A DNA stretch of 64,000 nucleotides from Xiphophorus maculatus (lineage: Eukaryota > Chordata > Actinopteri > Cyprinodontiformes > Poeciliidae): NCBI RefSeq assembly GCF_002775205.1, contig NC_036456.1:5905463-5969462 (forward strand). Reading direction: 5' to 3'. The notes below the pieces were generated by a model that saw nothing but the letters and a program-made list of their open reading frames with translations, was not told the DNA's origin and did no database searches. Of this stretch, positions 15,189-27,600 are shown piece by piece; the first letter of the stretch is position 1, and each line of letters starts with the position of its first letter. The position numbers and the translations under genes are program-made.

Positions 15189-18100
15189 CTGAAAATGAAC
15201 GAAAGTCTCGTTGAGGATCTACCAGACCTTGTCTTCCGTGCCCTTCATTCCTCACAGAAAAAGAACTCCTTGCTTTTCCTGTACTGTCTCTTCTCACTGC
15301 GCAGTCAGCCTCCACCTCACAGACACTAAATCTCCATCTGAACATCTGTGGATGCTCTGCCTCACTTGTCCACCACAGGAGCGCAGAGCTCCCACACCCA
15401 GAGTCCCAATTTCTGAGCCACCTCTGGCCGATCCTCACTCCACCGTAACCTGTAATTGCCTCGGGTGTCACGTTTGTTCCCTCAGATGAGAAGCGTCTGA
15501 CCTAAACGTCCGCTGTTGTTCTTTTGCAGCAGAGCTCTGCAACCTCAGAGAATTCTTGTGAGCCTTGATGGGCTGTGTTTAAGTCCTGATTCCAACTCTG
15601 ATGAGAACATTCACGGAATGCCTTTCCCTGCTGCTCTTTCAGAAATGCCTCCGCAGCTGCCCTCTGACTTTCATCTCCCCGTGTGTGTCCAGCGAGCATT
15701 TCGGTTGGAGAGCGACGAGGGCGAGGGATGCACTGGCGCATCGGTTATGGTTTATTTGAGCTGCGCCCTTTTCCTTCATTTCCTTATCGAGGCCGAATCT
15801 CCTGTTTGTGTTGGTATCATGGTGTATACACAAGCCTCTTTATCTCCTTCTTTAGATCTGTTACTTCCGTCCTCTTTAGTTAACACACACACAGAAGAGC
15901 ACATCTTGCTTTCAAGCAATTTCCTCTGTCAGTTTTATGAAGACATATTATTCTTACATAAGTTCTTTTTTAAGTAGGGCGGTGAACTTTTTATGGGCAG
16001 GATTGCTCCAAATATGCAGGAAACATTCTTTTCAAAGCAGTACAACGCTATTGTCACATCAGTACTAGTTACTTGTTTTGAAAGAAAGCCAGGTGAAGGA
16101 TACTGCAAGCAAGGTCTAGTCAGGTGAGACCATGCAAAACACGACGGGGAAGCTAGTTACTGGTGCAAAAGATCGAAGTACAGGGCTTCCAATGCATCGT
16201 CAGTGTGCATAATATTATGAGTATTACATTCCACATGTCATAATCTCACATAAATAGTATATTTTGTCTATCAGATGGAGTCTCACTGCAGTAGATGCTA
16301 ACGATGCCGACGTTTCAGGGCATTATTGACCCTGGCCTCAACCAATCCCGTACAGAATTGATGTTTGTGAGTCACGTATTTGATCAGGTTTAGATTGTAT
16401 GTTGGATTTTCCTTCCTGACACAACCCTCTGCATTTTCCAGACGTGGGACTGGTACGAGGAATCACTGGCTTGTGACCTCTTATGGCTGCGTTTCTATCG
16501 ATGTAACGGTGGCTATGCAAAATATTTGCACACGGCGACTGAATTCAACAGGATGCCACAATTTTCTGATTCCATTTGTAGACACAAAGAAACTTCTCAG
16601 TGCTTGTCTATCGCATTAAATACCAATAAAATACTTAAAAGTTTGTGAGGCAAAATGTGAAAAGACTTTTGGACTGTCTAGAACGGGTTTCTAAAACAGT
16701 ATTTGGTTTGTCCCCAAGGGTCTTTCGCATGGTCCACATGCAACCTTAATGAGGATCCCTCCCTCAGCCATTAGGTCTCCCCTAATTACACTTTATCTCA
16801 CTCAGTAGCCCTGCTGTCTGCTGGCGGCAGCAGGACTCATGGGAGAATTCAGTCAAAATGAGCTCCATTTGCAAGACTTAATGCCGTTTAGGCATTTATT
16901 TATCAACACGGCATTTTAAAAGTCTGCTCCCAAATATACATATTCGCTGCTTGTCTTGGGAGTGTCTAAAGTTTCACTTCTTCCGCCTCCACAAAGACAG
17001 CTTTTACTCACAAATAAACAGACAGACTTGTTTTGGCTAGGCTCCAGCTACCAGACCCGATAAGTGCAGCTGCAGAGTTGCGGGGACGATGCGGCGCCCT
17101 TACAGAAAGGGACACGTTTTCTGTGGGAAAAAGCAATTTTCGGGATGCGAGGATGTTCTGTGTCTCTGTGCGGTAGTGGCTGTTTAAATAAATGCTGGCC
17201 ACTCTTTCCCCTCCTCCCCTCTTCCTCTCTATTGCGGGTCCCTACATGGCTACTGAACCGACTGTAGGTCGACCCTTAACAGCGCCAAGATAACGATCAA
17301 GACAAAAATCACATGTAATTGCTGCATGTTTGAGGGTTTTTAAAATGTCAGGGTCAAAAAAACTGAACTTTGGTTTCGTCGTGAGAAAGGTCAGCTTGAA
17401 AAGGGACGCTCTTCCAACATGTTTAAATGTAGTTTCGTAAAACTCAAGCCTGGTCTCATTTCTTTTTTAACACGACGCCATTATTGTCGTCTTGAAAACT
17501 TTACGCGTCTCCACAGTGACTGTCGAGACGAGCTCGCACTACTCAACACTTCAACCGTGCACCGTTTTGCTTCAAGTAAACGTCTCATTTTCCTCAAAGA
17601 CAATGACATACCGGCGTACCACATTGCCTCGCAGCACGTATTCAATGCATGTGGCAGCAGTGACCTGCAATTCCATGTCCAGTAGGTATGCGCCTTTCTT
17701 TGGGAAAGATGATTTAAGGGTTCACAGAACCACTTTTAAGACGTTTTCCAAAGCAAAGGTGGAGGGAACGCAACATTTCAATTTTTTGCATCAAAACACA
17801 ACATTTTTTTTCCCCAGCAACTATTTCACTTAAACCAAGACTATTTGAAAGACGCATCTTTTAACACACAAAGGTTGATTTCCATCATCTTCACAGTGAG
17901 CAGGAGGGAAGGTGAAATGGAAAAATCTTTATTCCATTAGATCCACATGCTCTCTGAATATTGCTCTCAATTCAAGCGTCGGTCCTTTAACAGTTTCCTA
18001 AACACACCCATAAAGTTCACATAATGCTCAATACACAATAATGTAAAACACTCTGCAAACTCATAAACCCTGTGATTAAAAATTGATTCCGTCTGGCCCT

Positions 18101-18801
18101 CACAACACAAGTTAAACAATTTCTTTAGCAATTTCCTTTCTGCATGCACTAAACATACATTGTCCCTTTGATTAAATTGCAATCTTTGATCTACCACATT
18201 TTTCAGAGTGAGAAACACTAAATCCACAGTGAGGGGAGCAAAACAGTGGCATCAGTTCCCAACAGAGCACTTCAAGCAGGCCTTCAATAAATGTTAAACC
18301 AACTGTTTCAAATGTTTTATTTTATTTTCCTATAATTGGTCATAGTATCTTTGTTTTTTTATCCACAATAATTTTTTTTTTTGATCCAGCAGAAAGTATA
18401 GCAATTTATTTTTATATGACAGAATACATTGTTAGCGTAACTATGTTACGTGACAACGCGTGGGGATAAAATACATGAACTTTCCTTTTTGGATACCATT
18501 GTGCTTTTTTTCCACCGTCCTGTTAAAGTAACATCTATAAGGTAACACTAACAAGATGACACCAATTACAAGTTGATCAAAAATGGCTATGATCTCAGTA
18601 TCTGGCGTGTGTACCGTATCTGTTCAAATCGCATTTTATTGCACATTTCTATGTCAAGTATTTTTTTAAAAGGCTGCTGTTAAAGAAGAAACAAAGATGG
18701 TGTCCCTCTTTTAAAAAAAAACATATCTTCATGATTTGGAATAATAAAGGAGAATATCTCACAGATCTCAAGTTACCAGCAAAAATTTCAAGAAGTCAAA
18801 G

Positions 18802-18804
<3 letters not shown>

Positions 18805-18898
<94 letters not shown>
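18805..18898. repeat. (TA)n microsatellite
   Basis: About 94 bp of uninterrupted TA dinucleotides, immediately left of the palindromic MITE. Confidence 0.95.
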
Positions 18899-18900
<2 letters not shown>

Positions 18901-18934
18901 TTTTATTACAGACTCAGAGTCCAGATTACATACA

Positions 18935-19087
18935 TATGGAAGCCTGTTTCCGCCACTCTGTAAAAAAAAAAAAAAAAATTATCTCATTATAATGAGATAG
19001 TATCTCAAAATAATGAGATACTATCTCATTATAATGAGATAATTTTTTTTTTTTTTTTTTACAGAGTGGCGGAAACAGGCTTCCATA
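18935..19087. mobile_element. Palindromic Tc1/mariner-like MITE
   Basis: A near-perfect inverted repeat. The left arm TGGAAGCCTGTTTCCGCCAC and its exact complement at the right end flank an A tract and a T tract, and a core of ATCTCATTATAATGAGAT palindromes. TA dinucleotides flank both outer ends, as expected for the TA target duplication of Tc1/mariner relatives. About 150 bp, no coding capacity. The high arm identity suggests a recent insertion or repair by foldback. Confidence 0.7.
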
Positions 19088-19449
19088 GGCTTCCATACAT
19101 ACAAAAGAGAACAAAGACAATAAGATAAATTTATTTCACAATAAAAACATTTCAAAATATGGATTTAATATTAATAAAACAAGTTTTTTTTTTTTTACGA
19201 TTTTATAGTTTTATTTACTCTGTACAGAAATAAAGACAAATGAATATAGCGCCACTAATCTCAGAATTCCGTCTTTAAAACTAAACTCAACATGTCAAGA
19301 TATAAAAAGGGGGATTTAAGATAAGTTTGAAGAGACACCTGTGATATATTTATTACGTATTATATACTATGACATAGCAATACGCTGCAAAAAGGAAGAA
19401 ACGTACACGTGTCATTGTCTTCAGGTCGTTCTAATTTCACCTCGTTCAA

Positions 19450-19730
19450 CTTATTTTGAAAGCCACGTTGAAACGGAAGTCGCGCCAATCTCTGGCTCGC
19501 GCTCTTGGAGCGCCGTGTGAGTGAGCGCGCGCCTTGCCTGGCCTGTCATCGCTCTCGCGCTGACATCACGCAGAGGATTTGCCACAATGTCAAACATGAG
19601 CGAACAGCGCGAGCTCATGGCTCCTCCGCGCCACAATGACACGCACTGCCGCGCGCGCCGGCTCGTTCTCTAATCAAAACCCTCCGCCGACCTTCTATGG
19701 GTTTATTCTGTGTCCTACGATGCTTTTCGG
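19450..19730 (+). promoter_or_regulatory. CpG-rich promoter and first noncoding exon of the tail-anchored protein gene
   Basis: CpG density rises sharply here (runs such as gagcgcgcgcc and gccgcgcgcgccgg) against AT-rich surroundings. A strong donor follows at 19731 (TTTTCGG|GTAAGA). The only ATG in the last part of this exon (19697) would run into a stop after splicing to 20229, so it is probably noncoding. It could also serve a divergent minus-strand transcript. Confidence 0.5.
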
Positions 19731-20261
19731 GTAAGATGGGTTACTCCGCTCTTATTCTGTTGTATCTTATAGTTGGGGAATGCCGGAAATATTGAGTACT
19801 TATTCAGTAAATATATGTTTGAATGTTTCGATTTTAATTAATAGAAGGCCCTTGTTATGTTGTCCGCGTTTTTTCTTTATGTGAAAAGTTCTCAGACTAC
19901 CTATAACGTTGATGCTCTTCGGTTATTACGTAATGGGAGTGCGGACAGAGCTGAGCAGATGTTAAGAGAGGTGCTGTGATGTGATGTGATGACAAACCCG
20001 GCTGTTTGCGTAAAGACAGCATCACTTCTACACCACTGCAATGCTGTTTTTTTTTTTTTTTTTTTTTTTTGCAATCCATCAGTGAATCATTGTTAAAAAA
20101 AAAGGAAAAAAGTAGAGCACTCAGAAAAAAAATAAATAAATAAAACCTCCAAGTGAAAAGAGTGTTAGCGTAAATAATTTTCAGAACAAAGTCAAGTCAA
20201 TGAAAATAATAGTTTCCCCCCCCTCTAGGTCCACGTAAGTGTTTGGTCCCAGTCAGAGGTC

Positions 20262-20345
20262 ATGCTGCGGAGGGAGTCTGACACCCACAGCCTGTTTACC
20301 TCTGGGGAGACATCCGATAATGACTGTGAGGTAAGGCTCTATATC

Positions 20346-20414
<69 letters not shown>

Positions 20415-23400
20415 ATTATTGCGCAAAACCTGTTTTTGGATTACTTGGATTTTGACGTTACATTACATAGAAAAGAAGCCATGCAGCCAGCTGAGACGCC
20501 TAACAAGCCTTCATACCGCCTAAACCAACTTAAAATGTAATTCATAAAATTGAGGTGACAAATTGCATGCATTTTATTTTTGCTAAATTTTAAAAAAACA
20601 TTTATGTTTACAGGTCATTTAAACATATCATGTCACGTTTAAGCCTGTTTACGTGATGCCATTCCATTCGGAATGCCAAACTCGGGCATTAATTTATAGT
20701 AAAATATTCATACAAACCAACAATTGTGTTGGCAAAGTTCCCAGCTCAAATATGAGTTTATAGAGTGAAGCTTTGTATTTGAACAAATGATCATTTGTAA
20801 GAAAATTGTCATTTCAAGACAACTCCAGTTTGTGCTTCAGCAACTTCCTCCCAACGGCCGTCTCCTAAATAAACCTCACTTTTATTTAGGAGAAGAAGAG
20901 CTCCCAAAAACTACATTCTGACCACACCATCTGTGTCACAAAAATAAAATATAAACACCGAATCAAACAGCATCTACAGTCAAACTGAGAAATAAAAAGT
21001 TAATTATTGCAACTAAACATCCAGAAGAATAATTTCGAGAGGTTTTTGACTTAACACAAATGTGGATATCAACACTAGTTGACAAGTTTGTACTAAGAGA
21101 AAACACATAAAAAGTAAAAATTGTTGTTAAAAAGTCAGTTTTTACTCAGTAGACTTTATGCTCACAAACAACGACTTTGGTTGACGCTTTGGTCTGACTG
21201 TTGACTCCCTACTTTCAGGGTTCTGTACTATCTCTAACATGAACTGAACCCTCACATTTTCAATTGTTTCATAATTGTGGGGCAATTACATCTTTCCAGT
21301 TGACATACTGTTTTCAGTCAGCAACAAAAAAATCTGTCTTCATCACCATTTTGCTTCCATGGTAACCCATTCGCATTTCCTTTGTAGATGCAGCACTTAA
21401 AACTTGTCCCAATGCAAATAAACAATAAAGAAAGAAAGAAACCCATTTTAATATTGATAGGTTTTATGGCTTTGAAATAAAATGGTGTTTAGCCTTTAGT
21501 AGCTAAAATATCCTGTTACAATTTCCAAAAAATTCTAACCGATTGTGGAAACCAACTTTCTCAACTATGTACCTTAGGCGGTTTGTCATTAAAATACAAC
21601 CCATAATAACATATCACCCTTCCTGTTCTCTGCTCAATGCTGACGGACAAAAATAATGGTTAATTGAACATTTTAAGCAAAATTCTCTAAATCAAATGTG
21701 TATGCAGCGTTTACTACCAGAACAAATTCCTTGATATTGTTGAAACGTCTGTGTTATTGAACACTGCAACTGCAAACCAATATACTTGATTGAAATTGTA
21801 ATAATTTGTGAGGTCAGTAATCAAAAGAAAAAAATCAACACAACTTTATTGTGTAATCTACAAAGAAGTGTCTTTTGTGATAAGTGGATGTGATGTTAAT
21901 TGCTTCCTCGGCTTAATTACTCCGGTTTTTCAAGCATTCGTGATTTCCAGCGTCTGGCAGAGGCAGTCTAATCAGCGCCCGGTTTTCAGCTCTTAAAAAT
22001 ACAAGTAGGTGGAAAAGGTTACATCACAGAGCCATTAGGAGATGCATAATTTCCACAAAAAAAAAAAAAAGAAACAGTTTGGGAAACAACATCTTAAAAC
22101 TTCCTCCATGCAGCGTTGCTAATCTGCCGCTGGCAGGCAGTAAAAAGGGGGTAAGAGGCATCAAAGAGACAACAGTTCATCCTCTCTGTCTTTGTCTTTG
22201 TCTCAGATGGGGGCGAGTTGTGAAGAGGTAGATATAGTGTGCCTGTGCGAGGCCGGTCCCCGTACACTTTATTCAGAAGCACACGCGCCTACGCTGGTGA
22301 GTGCTCAGGCTTCCCACTTAAGTGTCTGTGGCTCCGCCGCGCCGCCCCGCTCCGAGCTTTTCTCTACGTGTAAATGTGCGCCTTTCGCCTCCCGCCGACC
22401 TCTTCCGTGTCTCTGTTGCTGCTTCTGTTTTTCTACTGTATGTTTTACAGGAGCAGCTCAGAGCCGACAGCTGTCAATGCTGTGTGTGTATGTGTGTGTG
22501 TGGTGTGTTTTTTCCCCCCTCAAAGTGTTTTCAGGATCAGTCACTCTCGGCTGTCTTCTTGCTTTTCTGTTGTCAGGGCACTCTGCTGTGTGAACACTGT
22601 GGAAAAAACAGAGTCTTGTTAGCCAGGTACTCTGAGGGATATGGCACAGAGGTAATATATAACAGATGAGTGTGTGCGTGCGTGTATGTGTGTGTGTTAT
22701 CAGTTAGCTGAAGCACCCTATACACTGAGCTCTCTATATTATACTCAAGGTACCAACATGTCAGATCTATATTGTCTTGGAAAAGTATTCAGAACCCTTG
22801 AAATGCTTCACATCTTGTCAATATCTTTTTTTTTACCAAACAGAAATCTAGAAAGTTTGACTAAATAGTAGTAGGAATTATACAATAGCAATTCTTAAGT
22901 GAACCATAGCTTAGTGAGAAGTAAGACCACCTCTGACTACTTGATCCCTTTTTCTTTAACTGGCCCTGGATGGGATAGTCACGGTTTAAAGAACCTTCCC
23001 TTTCATACAACAATTCTATGCAGAAGTCGTTCAACATTTTGAGGTGTTCATTCATTTGTTCCAGAGGAGATCAATACCGCCGGGATATAAATAGGATGAC
23101 ATTTATATAAGTGGTGAGCTCATTGGTCATGCTACCAAAGGAGGCATCAGCTGGCTCATGCATATTAACAACCGTGACATAATGAAAAGTCACACACGAG
23201 CACATGCGGTTAGACACATGCCACCACCGCAGGTTGTTTCTGACAACCAACGGCCGTGATTCACCGTCTTTTTAAAAAAAAATTTGAACAACGACTCGTA
23301 TTTTGATTATGTATTTTAACGTTCCTCTGCGCCGCAGGAGGAGTGCGCGTTATCCGACCCTCAGGGAGAAAGCGATGCAGATGCTGACATAGAGGACACA

Positions 23401-26221
23401 GACTGCAGGTTGGTTTTACAGGGGTAACCTCTTCACCACGTTTTGCTTGGCTTGTACTTTTTTTTTTTTTTTTCTCCTTATAATGTATTGACCTTAAGTC
23501 CGATTGGCTCAGAATCCAGGAGCACAGCTCTCTCCAGCGAATCAGCTCGCGCAGGCGCAAGCGTCCTCGCGTGGCGCGGCAAGACACCACGGAGAGCGAG
23601 GACGACGGAGGGCGGAGCCACAAAAGCCATCGCTGGAACCTGCGGCTCAGTCCCGACAGAGCGCACAGCAGGACCATCCTGGAGGTAGAGGGACAATCAT
23701 CAAGCTGATTGGTGTCATTTAAAATAAAATACCCCATAGGTGGGGGGATAGTTAACCATTCTTTAACTCAGGATGGTCTAGAATCCTGAGTCTTCTCTCT
23801 TCTCCTCAAGTGCAACGTTTTTTACACTTTGATCCAGAGAAAAGCAACGATGAGTTTCTCTAGATTTTGCTGCAACATGAGTCCTTCAAGCTCGGAGATG
23901 TTCTTCAGGTGACAGAAGGCCGACTTTGTAAGTGTCTCTATGTGGCTCTGAATGTTCAAGTGAGAGTCCATCAATACACACACAGATTTTCTGGCCTGAT
24001 CGCTTGTTTCCAGTTGTAATAATTGAAGCTGTGCATTGATTGTTCCTCTTCAGGTCCAACAATAACAACTTCAGTTTTGTTCCTAATCAGCTGGAGAAAG
24101 TTCCGGCACATCCACACATTGATCTGTTCTAAGAATCTGTTTAGTGCTTGAACAGGTTCAGAGTCACCTGGTGACATTGTACTGTAGAGCTGTGTATCAT
24201 CTGCGTAGTTATCTTATTTCCTGTTACAACCTGAGCTAGTGGGAGGATGTAGATATTAAATGGGAGGGGTCCCAGGCTTCAGCCTTGCGGTACCCCACTT
24301 GTGATTTCCATCTGCTCTTCTCCTCTCCTGATAAAACAGTCATGGAGAAAAGTTGATTTTGTGTTCGGTGAACCATTTCTGTATTGATTTGGCCTCATGT
24401 TTGTGGTAATTGTCCTGCTAAGAGACGGAATGATGACTTGTTTTCAGTCTACAGGCAGAATTTGCCAGTTTTTGTTTTAATGTCCTGTTATTTGAGAGCT
24501 GATGAGTAATTAGCTCACAGCACATCAGACCTCCCGTCTGATTTAACAGAGTCCACCTTTGTAGCGTTCGTTTTTTGACTGTTGGCAGATCAACCTGGAG
24601 TGTTTGTTACAGCTAAGTTGGATATTAATTTGATCTGATCGAAGCAAACAGTTCTAGTTAAAGACCCAGTGAGGTTTAGCAAAACTCCATGTTCACAAAG
24701 TTTCCCAGGTGAACAGTCAAAACTTTGTGCCAGTTCATCCTTAACGAGAACGGGTTCTGGGCTAACGTTAGCCACATCAAGATGAATTTGACCATTTTCA
24801 TAGTTCACCAGCTGAACATTCTGAACTGAGCTTGTTTATTTATCGTACTTTATATTAAATAATTTTTAAAAAGTGTTTATGTCGGTATTTATGATCCAGT
24901 GACATATTGATCATGTAATCTCCAAGCATTTGTAACCTGCCTTGCATCTGTCTCCTCTCTTGTCTTTGCTCTCACTCTCGCCCACTTCCCAAAACGCTCA
25001 TTTACATATTTTATCTGGTGTTTTATTTTTTTTGTTTTTTTTTGTTGGGCCACAGGGCTAAACGAGTCGGACATTTGGACAGTAAAAGAGTCCATTTAGA
25101 CTCTCTCTCCCTATTAACCCTGTTATTACTGTCCGGTCAGCGCAGATGGGATTTGACAGGAGTTTTTTGTTTCACCTCATAAGCTGTTACTCCACAGTCA
25201 AAAAGTCATAATTAGACCGAATAAATGCCAGGCACCGAACGATGAATTTGTTTTGGAAAAAGGTGCAGAAGCACTTCAGATTGGAGCCATAGAATCTAAC
25301 TACATACTATATAACAACAGTTAAAATAGTAACAAGGTTGCTGTTTGTTTCTAATTAAATCCACATGCTGTTTAAACACATCAGATGAGCAAATTTTCCA
25401 ACATCTAAATTAAAGTCAACATCTTTGCCGTCGCTACATCTAATTTCTGACTGCGAGAAAAAAATGGGACATGGTTTCAGTTTTACTCAGCTTAACTTTG
25501 CGGCACCGTACACTCATAAAATTTGAAATTGATGTAACAATTATATTTCCATTTAAATCCCAATGTTTAAAGCAAAGCCAATAGCATGGTAGCACGTAGG
25601 GATCAGATCATTAATTGTGTTAATCGTGACTAACAGATTATTGAAATAATTGTTAACTAATTTAATAATTCATCGTTAACTGCAATATATGGACTCAAAA
25701 AAGACCACCACAGGCAAAACCACAAAAATATATACATGTTGCATTTAGATGAAAAATATATTTGCCTACAATTATGTTTCACTCAGAACTCCTCAAGTAG
25801 TTTAGTTTAAGCTTCACCTGGTTCAAATTTTGTAAAAGGAAAAAAAAAAGATTTATTAAGTGTCTTTTGCTGTCCAATGATTAATTGGTTAATCCCATTG
25901 AAACTGAAAAAATTCCTAGACTTTTCTCTGGCTTTAACTGAAGGAGGAACCGCAAGCGCATCCAGACGCAACGTAACGATCCCCGTCCTTTGCCTTGTTT
26001 TCATCCCTCAGGAGAGCGTTTCGCAGGTGAGGCCGCTCATCATCACTGGGCCCAACGTGGAGAAGCAGAAGAGTCCTTCGGATGGGTCCCGAGGCTCCAA
26101 GCTGACCTCCCTGTGGCCCTCGTCCCTGCCTCTCCCCGTCAAGCTGCTGCTCCTGCTGCCCGTCTCGCTCTCCCTCGTCATCGTTATAATCTCATTCCTG
26201 CTGCCCTGGACCGCCACATGA
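20262..26221 (+). CDS. Unrecognised cysteine-containing, probably tail-anchored membrane protein
   Basis: Seven coding exons keep one frame: 20262-20330 (exon from 20229), 22207-22296, 22451-22483, 22577-22651, 23338-23408, 23513-23684 and 26012-26221; 239 residues. I do not recognise the family. The N-terminal third has clustered cysteines ([10 protein letters not shown], then [16 protein letters not shown] across two exons), which may bind metal. The middle is acidic ([12 protein letters not shown]) then strongly basic (RRRKRPR), a possible nuclear-localisation signal. The last exon ends in a hydrophobic segment of about 25 residues ([20 protein letters not shown], then SFLLPW) and only three more residues. 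No signal peptide is seen, so it is probably tail-anchored. The tail faintly recalls a KASH membrane segment but lacks the luminal PPPX end. The 33-nt exon at 22451 has a weak donor in a TG run and is the least certain. Confidence 0.62.
20331..22206 (+). other. First coding-gene intron of the tail-anchored protein gene
   Basis: Carries a TA microsatellite at its left end and AT-rich sequence. A stretch near 21840-22050 is less simple in composition (homeobox-like taatta cores) and might be conserved noncoding DNA; nothing else recognised. Confidence 0.45.
20350..20410. repeat. (TA)n microsatellite
   Basis: About 60 bp of TA repeats passing into TTA repeats, starting 20 bp inside the first intron of the tail-anchored protein gene. 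Confidence 0.95.
23830..24810 (-). mobile_element. L2-like LINE reverse transcriptase fragment
   Basis: Minus-strand translation gives, with frameshifts and stops, [21 protein letters not shown] and then [19 protein letters not shown]. These are the conserved reverse-transcriptase blocks of L2/CR1-type non-LTR retrotransposons, including the YADD catalytic motif. A further minus-strand frame at 24590-24808 may be the upstream part. The copy is broken by at least one frame change and is inactive. It lies in antisense in the last intron of the tail-anchored protein gene. Confidence 0.78.
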
Positions 26222-27600
26222 CACAGCATAATGGTTGTTTTTTTGGTTTTTTTCCAAACATCGCACAAACGTCATCGAGTCTTATGATGTAGTCGATAGC
26301 ATACTTATTTTTTATTACTATTTTTTTTTTAAAGGAAGAATTAGGAGTGATATTAATGATGATTTCTGTTTAGATTGCGTTGTATTGAAGGATGCTAAAC
26401 GCGTCTTTGGCCAAATCTTTTCAAGGAGCTTACAGTCGCTAAGTCTCGGTTTCTCACCCCCTCTTTTGTAAAAATAGACTTCTCATTTTGTGGCCCCCGG
26501 GTGGGGCGGGGCACCAAGGGGTTCAGGAACCTTCAAACAGGGTAACAACACACTCGATTGGAAAACATGTGAAAGACGATGCCGCTACACTATGCAATTC
26601 CTCTGTTCCTCCTGCGGCGCTGTGAGTGCTGTTAATGATCTTCGGTCTCGTCATGTCCTTGGCCCTGACACTAACCCCCTCACAGGAGGGGGTTAGTGTC
26701 GTTCCTAACCCCCCTCTTAGGAGTATCTTCTGTTAGCGCAGGGACCTGGGGCTCTAAATAGCGTGCAACCCAATTTAAAAAGCAATAGCAACTGAGATCA
26801 GACACACGTTTGCTGTGTATAATCTACTGAACATCTGTTGGTTTCATGAACAGATTACATGGATCTTTTTTCTTTTTTTTTTGAAGATTAATTTAAAACA
26901 CCAAACCATAGTAAAAATGAGCTGACCTCAAAATAAAATAAGCTTTAGGGAAAAAAAATACTGTAACTATGTACAATAAGTTCATATACATCCACATATT
27001 CACATAATGCCAACATGATAAATATGAATCTTACGTTACGTATGTTATCGTATGATTGCTGTTTAGAAAAACTGAGCTTGACAATCAATCATGCTAGTTG
27101 TTACAAGCTGAAATGCAAACTGGTAAAAAGCCATTTGGCTACTCTGTACTGTATGCTGTATTTGTTTTTACGATGTTCTTTATGAATGATATTTAAACAT
27201 TTTGTTCAACTAGAGAAAAGAGAAGTGGTTATTATTCATCATCATTTACCGTATCCTATTAGGTACTGTGAATTTAGTTTAGTCTTCAACCCTGCTGTAC
27301 TGCTCTTCCTAAAGCTCGCATTTCTTCCATTGTACACATATTTCAATTTTTGTGTTTCATGGGGCAATAAAATGTCAATAAAACTAGATTGTATTTTAAC
27401 AAAAAATAATAATTTAAACTCGTCTGGTTTGAGTTTCGGGGTGCGGGAGGGATATACTAACAGAAGAGTTTTTGCAACATTTGAAAGATATTTTCAGTGC
27501 ATTATATGGCACTAGGATTGATTGATTTACTTTTTTTACATTTTCAGCTGATGTACATTGCACTGAGTCCAATAAAACAAACCCTCTAAAATAACCTTTT
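26222..27600 (+). other. 3' untranslated region and poly(A) signals
   Basis: Follows the TGA at 26219-26221. AATAAA hexamers occur at 27366, 27377 and 27571, which would give a 3' UTR of about 1.1-1.4 kb. It contains the perfect hairpin at 26667-26700. Confidence 0.5.
26667..26700. other. Perfect 15-bp hairpin in the 3' UTR
   Basis: Left arm gacactaaccccctc (26667-26681), loop acag, right arm gagggggttagtgtc (26686-26700). Every one of the 15 pairs matches and the stem is GC-rich, so it should fold stably in RNA. A partly similar word, ctaacccccctc, follows just downstream. Confidence 0.8.

Larger units (their letters stand above)
15189..19449. other. Region without a firm gene
   Basis: Two minus-strand blocks near the formin could be further 5' exons. 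One is 15429-15475, ending GGTGGA|GTGAGG. The other is 15553-15741, an open frame containing ESQRAAAEAFLKEQQGKAF. Neither has a convincing acceptor or a family match. The rest is AT-rich, with poly-A/T tracts, the TA microsatellite and the palindromic MITE. A minus-strand open frame of 86 codons at 17967-18227 has no recognisable family. Confidence 0.45.

Noticed and set aside
17967-18227. 86-codon minus-strand frame with plausible composition
   Set aside because: No splice sites, family signature or neighbouring exons; kept only as a note in the region entry.
18731-19000. 89-codon frame rich in Ile-Tyr
   Set aside because: It is only the translation of the TA microsatellite.
22192-22669. 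Long cysteine-rich open frames
   Set aside because: They run through introns with TG-rich sequence. Only the splice-bounded exons 22207-22296, 22451-22483 and 22577-22651 keep a common frame.
26012-26221. KASH-domain (nesprin) C-terminus
   Set aside because: The leucine-rich membrane segment is suggestive, but the roughly 30-residue luminal tail ending in PPPX is missing and there are no spectrin repeats.
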